Made by a program: the position numbers and the translations under genes. From Desulfonatronum sp. (GTDB lineage Bacteria; Desulfobacterota; Desulfovibrionia; Desulfovibrionales; Desulfonatronaceae), in the NCBI GenBank assembly GCA_007127655.1, contig SKYX01000433.1, positions 1-5,836 of the forward strand: DNA of 5,836 nt. Reading direction: 5' to 3'. Below the pieces are notes generated by a model, which did not search any database, had not been told where the DNA came from, and worked only from the letters and a program-made list of their open reading frames with translations. Positions within the stretch are counted from its first letter, which is position 1. Every line of letters starts with the position of its first letter. Positions 1 through 4,731 of this stretch are shown one piece after another.

Positions 1-84
1 ATCGGCAGCCGGGACAACTGCGCGGTCTGCCACATCGAGGAGATGTACTACGACTTCCATCACCCGAATACGGTGAAGTATTGA
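1..84 (+). CDS. C-terminal end of a c-type cytochrome (5' partial)
   Basis: Frame 1 is open from the left edge to a TGA at 82-84, giving the last 27 residues of a protein whose start lies outside the window. Residues 7-11 read CAVCH, a CXXCH site for covalent heme c attachment, and further histidines (a HH pair shortly after) could act as distal heme ligands. A heme motif this close to the C-terminus is typical of multiheme periplasmic cytochromes, so this is probably the last heme of a multiheme protein acting in periplasmic electron transfer; that is inference from one motif. The fragment is too short to assign a family. The stop codon lies inside a heptanucleotide repeat tract, and transcription probably ends at the hairpin near 216-246. 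Confidence 0.7.
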   Translation: MGSRDNCAVCHIEEMYYDFHHPNTVKY

Positions 85-115
85 GGATTGAGGATTCTGG
101 GTTCAGAATTGAGGA
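81..115 (+). repeat. Heptanucleotide tandem repeat tract (left copy)
   Basis: Five consecutive 7-bp units all begin with TT: TTGAGGA at 81, TTGAGGA at 88, TTCTGGG at 95, TTCAGAA at 102 and TTGAGGA at 109. Units three and four also form a small inverted repeat (ATTCTG at 94-99, CAGAAT at 104-109). The tract overlaps the cytochrome stop codon. It resembles the degenerate short heptanucleotide repeats dispersed in some bacterial genomes. A related tract in opposite orientation lies at 341-375. Confidence 0.6.
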
Positions 116-128
116 AGATTGTCCATCC

Positions 129-156
129 GTAGGGGCACGGCGCGCCGTGCCCCTAC
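129..156. repeat. Perfect 28-bp palindrome, dispersed-repeat type
   Basis: The half-site GTAGGGGCACGGCG (129-142) is followed directly by its exact reverse complement (143-156), a perfect palindrome with no spacer. The match stops sharply: flanking bases 128 (C) and 157 (A) do not pair. The GTAGGGGC...GCCCCTAC frame is typical of short intergenic palindromic repeats found in many copies per genome, so this is more likely a repeat copy than an operator. As RNA it would form a very stable hairpin, but no T-run follows, so it is not an intrinsic terminator. Confidence 0.7.
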
Positions 157-215
157 ATGTCGCCACCACCCCGGACCGGCGGTTATCCCCTACCACGGGC
201 TGGGCGGATCAAAAC

Positions 216-246
216 AAAAAGGCAGCTCTCACAAGCTGCCTTTTTT
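216..246. terminator. Bidirectional rho-independent terminator
   Basis: A perfect GGCAGCT (221-227) / AGCTGCC (234-240) stem has a 6-nt loop. It is followed on the plus strand by six Ts (241-246) and preceded by an A-rich run (211-220) that supplies the T-tract on the minus strand. The flanking A and T runs can pair and lengthen the stem. It sits between the plus-strand cytochrome and the minus-strand pit-DUF47 operon and probably terminates both. Confidence 0.9.
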
Positions 247-254
247 ATGCGGAT

Positions 255-277
255 TCATGCGGCCATCAGCCGCATGA
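255..277. other. Hairpin in the convergent junction
   Basis: A perfect 9-bp inverted repeat has arms TCATGCGGC at 255-263 and GCCGCATGA at 269-277, with a 5-nt loop. It lies 9 bp right of the main terminator, within the 3' untranslated RNA of the DUF47 gene. No T-run abuts it on either strand, so it may stabilise the transcript end rather than terminate it. Function not known. Confidence 0.5.
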
Positions 278-340
278 CCCCTTGTTCATTTTTTCGCAAA
301 TCGAAACGGAATGAAGGGCAAACCGCCAGGCACTCCACCG

Positions 341-375
341 CCTGAATTCTGGCTCCTGAATTCTGACTTCTTCCC
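341..375 (-). repeat. Heptanucleotide tandem repeat tract (right copy)
   Basis: The plus strand shows 7-bp units CCTGAAT (341), TCTGGCT (348), CCTGAAT (355), TCTGACT (362) and TCTTCCC (369), so CCTGAATTCTG is repeated exactly 14 bp apart. Read on the minus strand it has the same flavour (TTCAGGA, CCAGAAT) as the tract at 81-115, so the two form an inverted pair around the convergent junction. It ends 1 bp from the DUF47 stop codon. Confidence 0.55.
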
Positions 376-376
376 T

Positions 377-1054
377 TTACCTCGCGATCATCGCCCGCAG
401 AATGTCCGCGCAGCCCTCGGCGTTGTGACTCATCTCATGCATGTATTCGAAAAAATGCAGGAGCTGGAAGACGTCCTTAAATTCCATGTCCGCGCTGAAC
501 AGTTCGCGGAACAGCAAGGACTTCATTTTGCGGACGTCGTTGTGCTGGCTACGCACGGCCCGATAGGCATCCTTGACCGCCTCTCGGTCCGCGATGTCCG
601 TATGCACAAGGCGAATAGTCCCTTCCAGGGCCGGTTTGAGCAGTTCCACGGCCCGAATCGCCTCTTCGACCAAGGACAGCCCGTTGGTGCGCAATGCCCC
701 GGGGATGTTCACGGTGTGGATGTTCAGCCAGTCCAGGGCGTCCTGGGCCGAATCCAGGATATTGTCCTGGGCCCGGGTATAGTTCAAAAAAAGGGTTTTA
801 TCCACGGCCATGAACAAACCACGAGGCAGGTGGTTGCGCGTATTGCGCTTGATCTTGTCCGCCTTGTCCTCAAGTTGATCCAGTTCCTGTTTCAAGATCT
901 GAAACTCCTTGCACGCACTGCCGCCCCCGATATAGCACAAGAGTGACTCGTTGATAATCGTCATGGCGGCTTCCACTTGGCTGTAATGCTCCAGCAGGCC
1001 GTCCATGGGAGAGCGACCACCGATCATGCTCAAAAAAGGAACTCGAAACAGCAT
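377..1054 (-). CDS. DUF47 / PhoU-like Pit accessory protein
   Basis: This 225-residue, soluble, all-helical protein has the length and character of the DUF47 (TIGR00153-type) family, which is distantly related to PhoU and usually encoded beside Pit phosphate permeases. It is thought to bind or modulate the transporter at the cytoplasmic face. PhoU-like acidic metal-binding patterns are visible: LEDKADKIKRNT (E62 and D66) and TRAQDNILDSAQDAL (D97 and D101). There is no signal peptide or membrane segment. The ATG at 1052-1054 is chosen because a strong Shine-Dalgarno GAGGTGA (plus positions 1058-1064) precedes it, its GAGG core 6 nt away. It begins 29 bp after the pit stop codon, so the two genes form an operon. 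The gene appears intact, ending with TAA at 377-379. Family assignment is confident; the molecular role is known only from homologues. Confidence 0.9.
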   Translation of the reverse strand: MLFRVPFLSMIGGRSPMDGLLEHYSQVEAAMTIINESLLCYIGGGSACKEFQILKQELDQLEDKADKIKRNTRNHLPRGLFMAVDKTLFLNYTRAQDNILDSAQDALDWLNIHTVNIPGALRTNGLSLVEEAIRAVELLKPALEGTIRLVHTDIADREAVKDAYRAVRSQHNDVRKMKSLLFRELFSADMEFKDVFQLLHFFEYMHEMSHNAEGCADILRAMIAR

Positions 1055-1057
1055 AGA

Positions 1058-1064
1058 TCACCTC
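1058..1064 (-). promoter_or_regulatory. Strong Shine-Dalgarno of the DUF47 gene
   Basis: GAGGTGA on the minus strand, in the 29-bp gap behind pit. It is much better than anything upstream of pit itself, suggesting the second gene is translated independently and efficiently from the shared mRNA. Confidence 0.7.
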
Positions 1065-1083
1065 GTGGGCACACGGCCCGTGC

Positions 1084-2319
1084 CTAGTACACGGACCAGC
1101 GCAATAGTTGGTAAATTACAATGGACGTAAAGGCAGCGATCGGGACGGTCAACAACCAATACATCACGATTTTCCCCAAAACCCGAAAATCCACCGCGGC
1201 AAACCCTCGCGCCAAGCCGACACCGACCACGCCGCCCACCGTAGCATGGGTGGTGGAAACCGGCATACCCAGGTTTGAAGCCATCAGGACCGTGGTGGCC
1301 GATCCGAAGCCCACGGCAAAGCCGCGGGTGTTGGTCAGCAGGGTGATCCGCTCCCCCACCGTGGACATGACCCGCTTCCCAAGCACCATGACCCCAACGG
1401 CAATACCAACACCGCCGAACAGCAAGAGCCAGATCGGGACCTCGGCCGTGGCCGCCAAACCTCCGGTGCTGGCGATGACCCAGATGGCCGCCACGGGTCC
1501 GATGGCGTTGGCCACGTCATTGGCCCCCAGGGACAGGGCCATGTAGCAGGCCATGCCGATCTGCATCCTCCGAAACAATTCCTCCATGGATTCCGGCCCC
1601 TGCTCCACACCGTGCAGAAGTCGGCCCACCACGAGGTATCCGATACCCCAGACCACCGCCGCCACTGCGCAGGCAATGCCGAAAATGGCGTAGGTGCTGA
1701 TTCCAAGGGCCTTGCCCAACGGCATCTTCAACAAAAAGGACGTCATCACCAGAACCACGGTCATGGCCAACCAAAAAGGGGCCCACAGCTTGGCGTTGCG
1801 GACAAAGTCCCGTGCACTCAAGACATTTTTGCGGATGTGCGAAAAGACCAGATAGGCCAGCAACGCCCCGAAAAAAGGTGAAATGATCCAGGACAGCACG
1901 ATGCCGAACATCGTGCCCCACCGGACTACCTCCGGCCCGCCCGCCACGAACCCGAAACCGAGAATGCTCCCCACGATGGAATGGGTTGTGGAAACCGGAA
2001 AGCCGAACAGCGTAGCCAGAAGTACCCACAAACCGGCCGAGAGCAACGCCGACAGCATCCCCAACATCAGGATGTTCTGATCCTGAATCATCTCCGGGTT
2101 GATGATTCCCCTGGAGATGGTTGCGGCTACGTTGGCCCCAAGAAATACAGCACCCGCGAATGCCAGCGTGGAAGCTATCAGCACCGCCTGTTTGACGGTA
2201 ATGGCCCGGGAACCCACGGAGGCGGCCATGGCGTTGGCCGCGTCGTTGGCGCCGATGCTGAAGGCCATCAGCAGGCCTCCGACAACAGCCAGAATCAGGA
2301 CGATGGTGACGATGTCCAT
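1084..2319 (-). CDS. pit: Pit/PHO4-family inorganic phosphate transporter
   Basis: This 411-residue multi-pass inner-membrane protein belongs to the PHO4 (PiT) family of ion-coupled, low-affinity phosphate symporters. The internal duplication typical of the family is clear: GANDAANAM (residues 23-31) is mirrored by GANDVANAIGP (265-275), and PVSTTHSIVG (108-117) by PVSTTHATVG (353-362). A central hydrophilic loop around residues 236-252 (EQGPESMEELFRRMQ) separates the halves. The length is complete for short bacterial members. The start is the ATG at 2317-2319; upstream, the frame meets a stop before any other start codon. No purine-rich Shine-Dalgarno precedes it (the minus strand reads CCCACCCTACACATA before ATG), which is odd. 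It is transcribed with the DUF47 gene. Whether it couples to H+ or Na+ cannot be told from sequence. Confidence 0.95.
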   Translation of the reverse strand: MDIVTIVLILAVVGGLLMAFSIGANDAANAMAASVGSRAITVKQAVLIASTLAFAGAVFLGANVAATISRGIINPEMIQDQNILMLGMLSALLSAGLWVLLATLFGFPVSTTHSIVGSILGFGFVAGGPEVVRWGTMFGIVLSWIISPFFGALLAYLVFSHIRKNVLSARDFVRNAKLWAPFWLAMTVVLVMTSFLLKMPLGKALGISTYAIFGIACAVAAVVWGIGYLVVGRLLHGVEQGPESMEELFRRMQIGMACYMALSLGANDVANAIGPVAAIWVIASTGGLAATAEVPIWLLLFGGVGIAVGVMVLGKRVMSTVGERITLLTNTRGFAVGFGSATTVLMASNLGMPVSTTHATVGGVVGVGLARGFAAVDFRVLGKIVMYWLLTVPIAAFTSIVIYQLLRWSVY

Positions 2320-2401
2320 TATGTGTAGGGTGGGTTGAGGTCCTGAATGGTTTCGTGCTCTCTGGTCGGCGCTTTGACTCCAGCTCGTTGCGGCTTGAGG
2401 G

Positions 2402-2423
2402 TTTCCACCTTAAGATGTGGAAA
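2402..2423 (-). other. Hairpin in the pit 5' leader
   Basis: A perfect 7-bp inverted repeat: TTTCCAC at 2402-2408, an 8-nt loop containing CTTAAG, and GTGGAAA at 2417-2423. On the minus strand it would fold in the pit mRNA leader about 80 nt before the start codon. A T-run lies on its 5' side there, so it is not an intrinsic terminator. Possible roles are mRNA stability or translational control; no function can be assigned. Confidence 0.4.
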
Positions 2424-2455
2424 AAACATCAAGGATGGCCATGGAGCAAACGTCA

Positions 2456-2482
2456 GGTATAGAATCTTCACCTGTTTGTCAA
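2456..2482 (-). promoter_or_regulatory. Candidate sigma-70 promoter for pit-DUF47
   Basis: The minus strand carries a perfect TTGACA -35 (plus 2477-2482) and a TATACC -10-like hexamer (plus 2456-2461), separated by 15 bp, slightly short of the 17-bp optimum. Transcription would start near 2449 and give a leader of about 130 nt before pit. The -35 is the same DNA as one GTCA unit of the Pho-box array, so a bound PhoB would compete with RNA polymerase here. Predicted by eye only. Confidence 0.4.
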
Positions 2483-2518
2483 AATATCGTCAACATCTTG
2501 TAACAAAGGACCTATATC
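2465..2518 (+). promoter_or_regulatory. Candidate Pho box array (four 11-bp repeats) with -10
   Basis: Four tandem units sit at exact 11-bp spacing. Their 7-bp cores are TCTTCAC (2465), TTGTCAA (2476), TCGTCAA (2487) and TTGTAAC (2498), with mostly AT-rich spacers. The PhoB consensus is a pair of CTGTCAY-like 7-mers (second copy CTGTMAY) repeated every 11 bp, so spacing and core both fit; the last unit matches best. A -10-like TATATC lies at 2513-2518, 15 bp after the start of the last unit, about 2 bp closer than in E. coli phoA. The direct repeats point rightward, toward the PhoR-like kinase gene. The phosphate genes on both sides support the call; binding is inferred. Confidence 0.6.
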
Positions 2519-2586
2519 AAAAGATCGGTTCCCACCCCTGGCCTGACTTGTAACTGCTCAATCTCTCCGGGCTATTGAACCACACG

Positions 2587-2621
2587 AAAAAAACGTCACC
2601 CCGGCCTGCGCCGGGGTAACG
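2587..2621 (-). terminator. Minus-strand terminator-like hairpin
   Basis: Arms CGTCACCCCGGC (2594-2605) and GCCGGGGTAACG (2610-2621) pair over 12 bp with one mismatch and a 4-nt loop. On the minus strand the stem is followed at once by seven Ts (plus 2587-2593). It would stop leftward transcription before it reaches the Pho box and pit promoter. No minus-strand gene lies just upstream of it, so it may act as an insulator or simply be part of the repeat element. Confidence 0.5.
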
Positions 2622-2657
2622 ACCGAGGCAAATCGCCAAGGCGGCATTGCATTCCGT

Positions 2658-2679
2658 CATACCGGAGCAGGCCGGTATG
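2658..2679. repeat. Second CCGG palindromic hairpin in the element
   Basis: CATACCGG (2658-2665) and CCGGTATG (2672-2679) form a perfect 8-bp stem with a 6-nt loop. The surrounding CCGTCATACCGG...CCGGTATGCAG pattern is characteristic of short repeats scattered between genes in many proteobacterial and related genomes. Its minus-strand conceptual translation contains IPACSGMTE, similar to the familiar spurious IPACAGMT strings such repeats produce. Confidence 0.55.
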
Positions 2680-2731
2680 CAGGCAGCACGGCTCCCGGTG
2701 TTAGATTGCCCGACCTTATTGAGCAATTACC

Positions 2732-2809
2732 ATGACTTCAGCGCAAAATCTCAATGAACCTGCCAGGTCGCCCCAAATCGTCATCGGCATGTCCCGACCT
2801 GTTTTTTAA
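2732..2809 (+). CDS. Possible 25-residue leader ORF before the kinase
   Basis: An ATG at 2732 opens a 25-codon frame (beginning MTSAQNLNEP, ending MSRPVF) that stops at TAA 2807-2809. It starts just outside the MITE-like element, with a weak GAG about 8-9 nt upstream. Its last codons and stop lie in the 3' arm and T-tract of the hairpin at 2764-2807, the geometry of a leader peptide in a transcription attenuator. There is no run of a single regulatory amino acid and no recognised homologue, so chance is a real possibility. Confidence 0.2.
   Translation: MTSAQNLNEPARSPQIVIGMSRPVF
2764..2807 (+). terminator. Terminator-like hairpin in the kinase leader
   Basis: CAGGTCG (2764-2770) pairs perfectly with CGACCTG (2795-2801) across a 24-nt loop, and six Ts follow directly (2802-2807). 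It lies 67 bp before the kinase start codon, in the sense direction. A transcript from the Pho-box promoter would have to read through it, so it may be an attenuator or may end a short leader RNA of roughly 290 nt. The large loop makes it weaker than the terminator at 216-246. Confidence 0.4.
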
Positions 2810-2863
2810 ACCATCAATTGTCAACGAATCGGGCACAAACCTAACGTCTTGCCCGAACTCCTT

Positions 2864-2867
2864 GAGG
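2864..2867 (+). promoter_or_regulatory. Shine-Dalgarno deciding the kinase start
   Basis: GAGG, within TTGAGG, lies 6 nt before the ATG at 2874-2876. The frame is also open 40 codons further upstream to an ATG at 2754, but that extension is hydrophilic, unlike a membrane-kinase N-terminus, crosses the terminator-like hairpin and lacks a good ribosome-binding site. Confidence 0.75.
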
Positions 2868-2873
2868 CCCGTC

Positions 2874-4682
2874 ATGGCGAAATCATCTCTGCGTTTTCGA
2901 ATTCTGGCCCTGTTCTGGGGGTTGTTACTGGTCGTGTTCATCCCCATGTACATTTTCCTGGCCCAAACCGTCCGCTCGGACCTGATCGACCACGGCCAGG
3001 ACCGGGCCAAAAAGCTGCTCAACGCCACCTGCTGGCAGTTCCTCTCCGCGGGATTTCATGGCGAGGAAGCCGCGATGCAGGCCTGGGCCACCGAGCTTGG
3101 GGGACGGATGGACGTCCGGTTGACCTATACCGTCAATGGCCGGGTCGCGGCGGACAGCCATGTCCGGGCCGATCGCCTGGCGGAGGTGGAAGATCACGGA
3201 ACGCGCCCGGAAATCATGGTTGCCCGGGAAGGCCGCGTCGGCACGGACATCCGGCTGAGCGGCACAATCGGCCGGGACTTGATCTATGTCGCCCAGCGCT
3301 GCCCCATGGGCGACGAAACAGCTGGAGTGCTGCGCATCGCCCTGCCTCTGTCCAACCTGTATGACCAGGTGGACATTCTCAAGAAGCGCTTCTTCTTCAT
3401 TCTCGGAATCTGCCTGCTCGTCTCGCTACTGCTGAGCTTTTGGTTCACCCAGACGATTTTCTCCTCCATCAGGCGACTGGTCGGCCTGGTTTCCGACGTC
3501 GGCAAAGGAGCCTATGACCGCCGCTTGCACGTCGACCAGGGCAGCGAATTCTCCCCCTTGGCCGAGGCCGTGAATACCATGGCCGAGGAAATTTCCCGGC
3601 ACGTGAATCACATGGAGGAACAAAAGGCCCAGCTCGAAGCCCTGTTCAACGGCTTGAGCGAGGCCGTGCTCACCTTGGGTCAGAATGGACGGATCATTTC
3701 CGCTAATCCGGCTTTTCGCAAGTTTTTCCCAAAATTACAACACCTTGAAGGGAAAACCATTCTGGAGGCCACCCTGGAGCCGGAATTGGCCTCGGCCATG
3801 GAGCGCGTCCTGCACGGCTCATCGGACCAGGAAGAGCGCCTATTGCTTCATCGCCCAGGCGGGAACGAGCTGGAGGCCAGAATCAACACCTATCAGGAGC
3901 CCTCCGGAGGTCAACGTGCCGTACTGGTGGTCCAGGACGTCAGCCTGCCCAGACGGATGGAGAAGATTCGCCGGGACTTCGTGGCCAACGTCTCCCATGA
4001 GATGCGCACCCCGCTGACATCCATCAAGGGCTACACCGAAACCCTGCTGGGCGACCCGCCACCGGACCCGGAAACCGCCCGGTCCTTTTTGCGGATCATC
4101 CAGCGCAATGCCGAACACATGGCGAATATCGTCACAGACCTGCTCAAGCTGGCCCGTCTGGAGGCCGAGGCCCCCAGCAACACCCTGGAAATCATGGACG
4201 CCAACGAGTCCTTGCGCTCAGCCATGGAGATGTGCGCCCCCCTGGCCCAAGGCAAGCAAATTCGGTTCGAAAACAATCTGGAGCTGGGTAGGTCCCAGGG
4301 AGATGCCCCAGGAGGCGTATGGGTGCTTGGCGACAGGTCCCGGCTCGTCCAAGTTTTTCAGAACATCCTGGAAAACGCCGTCCGATTCAGCCCAGAAAAA
4401 GGCAAGGTGACCATTTCCTGCCGTCCGGAAGGCGAATACATGGTGTTTGCCATTCGGGACCACGGAGCCGGGATTCCCCGCGAACACCAAGAACGCCTCT
4501 TTGAACGATTTTACCGCCAGGACGCGGCCCGTAGCGAGGGCAACGGCGGCACGGGACTGGGGCTGGCCATCTGCAAGCACATCGTCCGTCACCACGGCGG
4601 TCGGATCTGGGTGGAAAGCACCCCGGGCGAAGGCGCGACCTTTCTGTTCACTCTCAAGACTGCGCCGCCGCAAAGCAGGTAA
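2874..4682 (+). CDS. phoR: PhoR-type membrane sensor histidine kinase
   Basis: This 602-residue inner-membrane kinase would autophosphorylate on histidine and pass the phosphate to a response regulator. Order: TM1 (about 9-31), periplasmic sensor domain (32-171), TM2 (173-196), HAMP linker (about 193-245), PAS domain (about 250-355), HisKA dimerisation domain with H-box SHEMRTPLTSIKGY (phospho-acceptor H375), and HATPase_c with N-box NILEN (497-501), G1 DHGAGIP (529-535), F-box LFERFYR (542-548) and G2 GTGLGLA (559-565). All catalytic motifs are intact. This layout is that of PhoR/PnpS-type phosphate kinases with an extracytoplasmic domain, as in Bacillus PhoR. The divergent pit operon and the upstream Pho-box-like array support the name, but other PAS-HAMP kinases share the architecture. 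No response regulator gene is adjacent. Confidence 0.85.
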   Translation: MAKSSLRFRILALFWGLLLVVFIPMYIFLAQTVRSDLIDHGQDRAKKLLNATCWQFLSAGFHGEEAAMQAWATELGGRMDVRLTYTVNGRVAADSHVRADRLAEVEDHGTRPEIMVAREGRVGTDIRLSGTIGRDLIYVAQRCPMGDETAGVLRIALPLSNLYDQVDILKKRFFFILGICLLVSLLLSFWFTQTIFSSIRRLVGLVSDVGKGAYDRRLHVDQGSEFSPLAEAVNTMAEEISRHVNHMEEQKAQLEALFNGLSEAVLTLGQNGRIISANPAFRKFFPKLQHLEGKTILEATLEPELASAMERVLHGSSDQEERLLLHRPGGNELEARINTYQEPSGGQRAVLVVQDVSLPRRMEKIRRDFVANVSHEMRTPLTSIKGYTETLLGDPPPDPETARSFLRIIQRNAEHMANIVTDLLKLARLEAEAPSNTLEIMDANESLRSAMEMCAPLAQGKQIRFENNLELGRSQGDAPGGVWVLGDRSRLVQVFQNILENAVRFSPEKGKVTISCRPEGEYMVFAIRDHGAGIPREHQERLFERFYRQDAARSEGNGGTGLGLAICKHIVRHHGGRIWVESTPGEGATFLFTLKTAPPQSR

Positions 4683-4687
4683 CCCGA

Positions 4688-4711
4688 GGCGAGTTGATCA
4701 GGATACTCGCC
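4688..4711. terminator. Weak hairpin in the convergent gap
   Basis: GGCGAGT (4688-4694) and ACTCGCC (4705-4711) form a perfect 7-bp stem with a 10-nt loop in the 49 bp between the kinase stop and the stop of the opposite membrane-protein gene. It is the only candidate terminator there for either gene, but neither strand has a real T-run, so termination may be inefficient or Rho-dependent. Confidence 0.35.
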
Positions 4712-4731
4712 CGACCTCCTTTGCCCGAGAC

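Larger units (their letters stand above)
2550..2730. mobile_element. MITE-like nonautonomous element, about 181 bp
   Basis: The ends form an inverted repeat: GTAACTGCTCAAT at 2550-2562 and ATTGAGCAATTAC at 2718-2730 match as reverse complements at 12 of 13 positions. The interior has no gene but contains two strong hairpins of the CGTCA...CCGG dispersed-repeat kind (2594-2621 and 2658-2679). The hexamer TGACTT occurs directly left (2544-2549) and 2 bp beyond the right end (2733-2738), which could be remnants of a target duplication but is offset by 2 bp. No transposase is present. It separates the Pho box from the kinase gene. It may equally be a compound REP/BIME-type unit rather than a true MITE. 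Confidence 0.5.

Noticed and set aside
311..946. Plus-strand 211-codon ORF opposite the DUF47 gene
   Set aside because: It is a shadow of the well-supported DUF47 gene on the other strand, whose family features and ribosome-binding site are clear.
2430..2450. Sigma-54-type promoter on the minus strand (TGGCC...TTGAT)
   Set aside because: The spacing between the TGG and TTG elements is too short and the GG/GC core is not met.
2347..2553. Plus-strand 68-codon ORF
   Set aside because: It spans the pit leader hairpin, the pit promoter candidate and the Pho-box array, and its composition does not look like protein.
2517..2726. Minus-strand ORF of 69 codons in the pit-kinase intergenic region
   Set aside because: Its translation is that of the palindromic repeats (strings like IPACSGMTE and YPGAGRGD) and it coincides with the MITE-like element, so it is not a gene.
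2754..2873. Forty-codon N-terminal extension of the kinase from the ATG at 2754
   Set aside because: It has no good ribosome-binding site, crosses the terminator-like hairpin and puts a hydrophilic segment ahead of TM1. The ATG at 2874 with GAGG 6 nt upstream fits far better.
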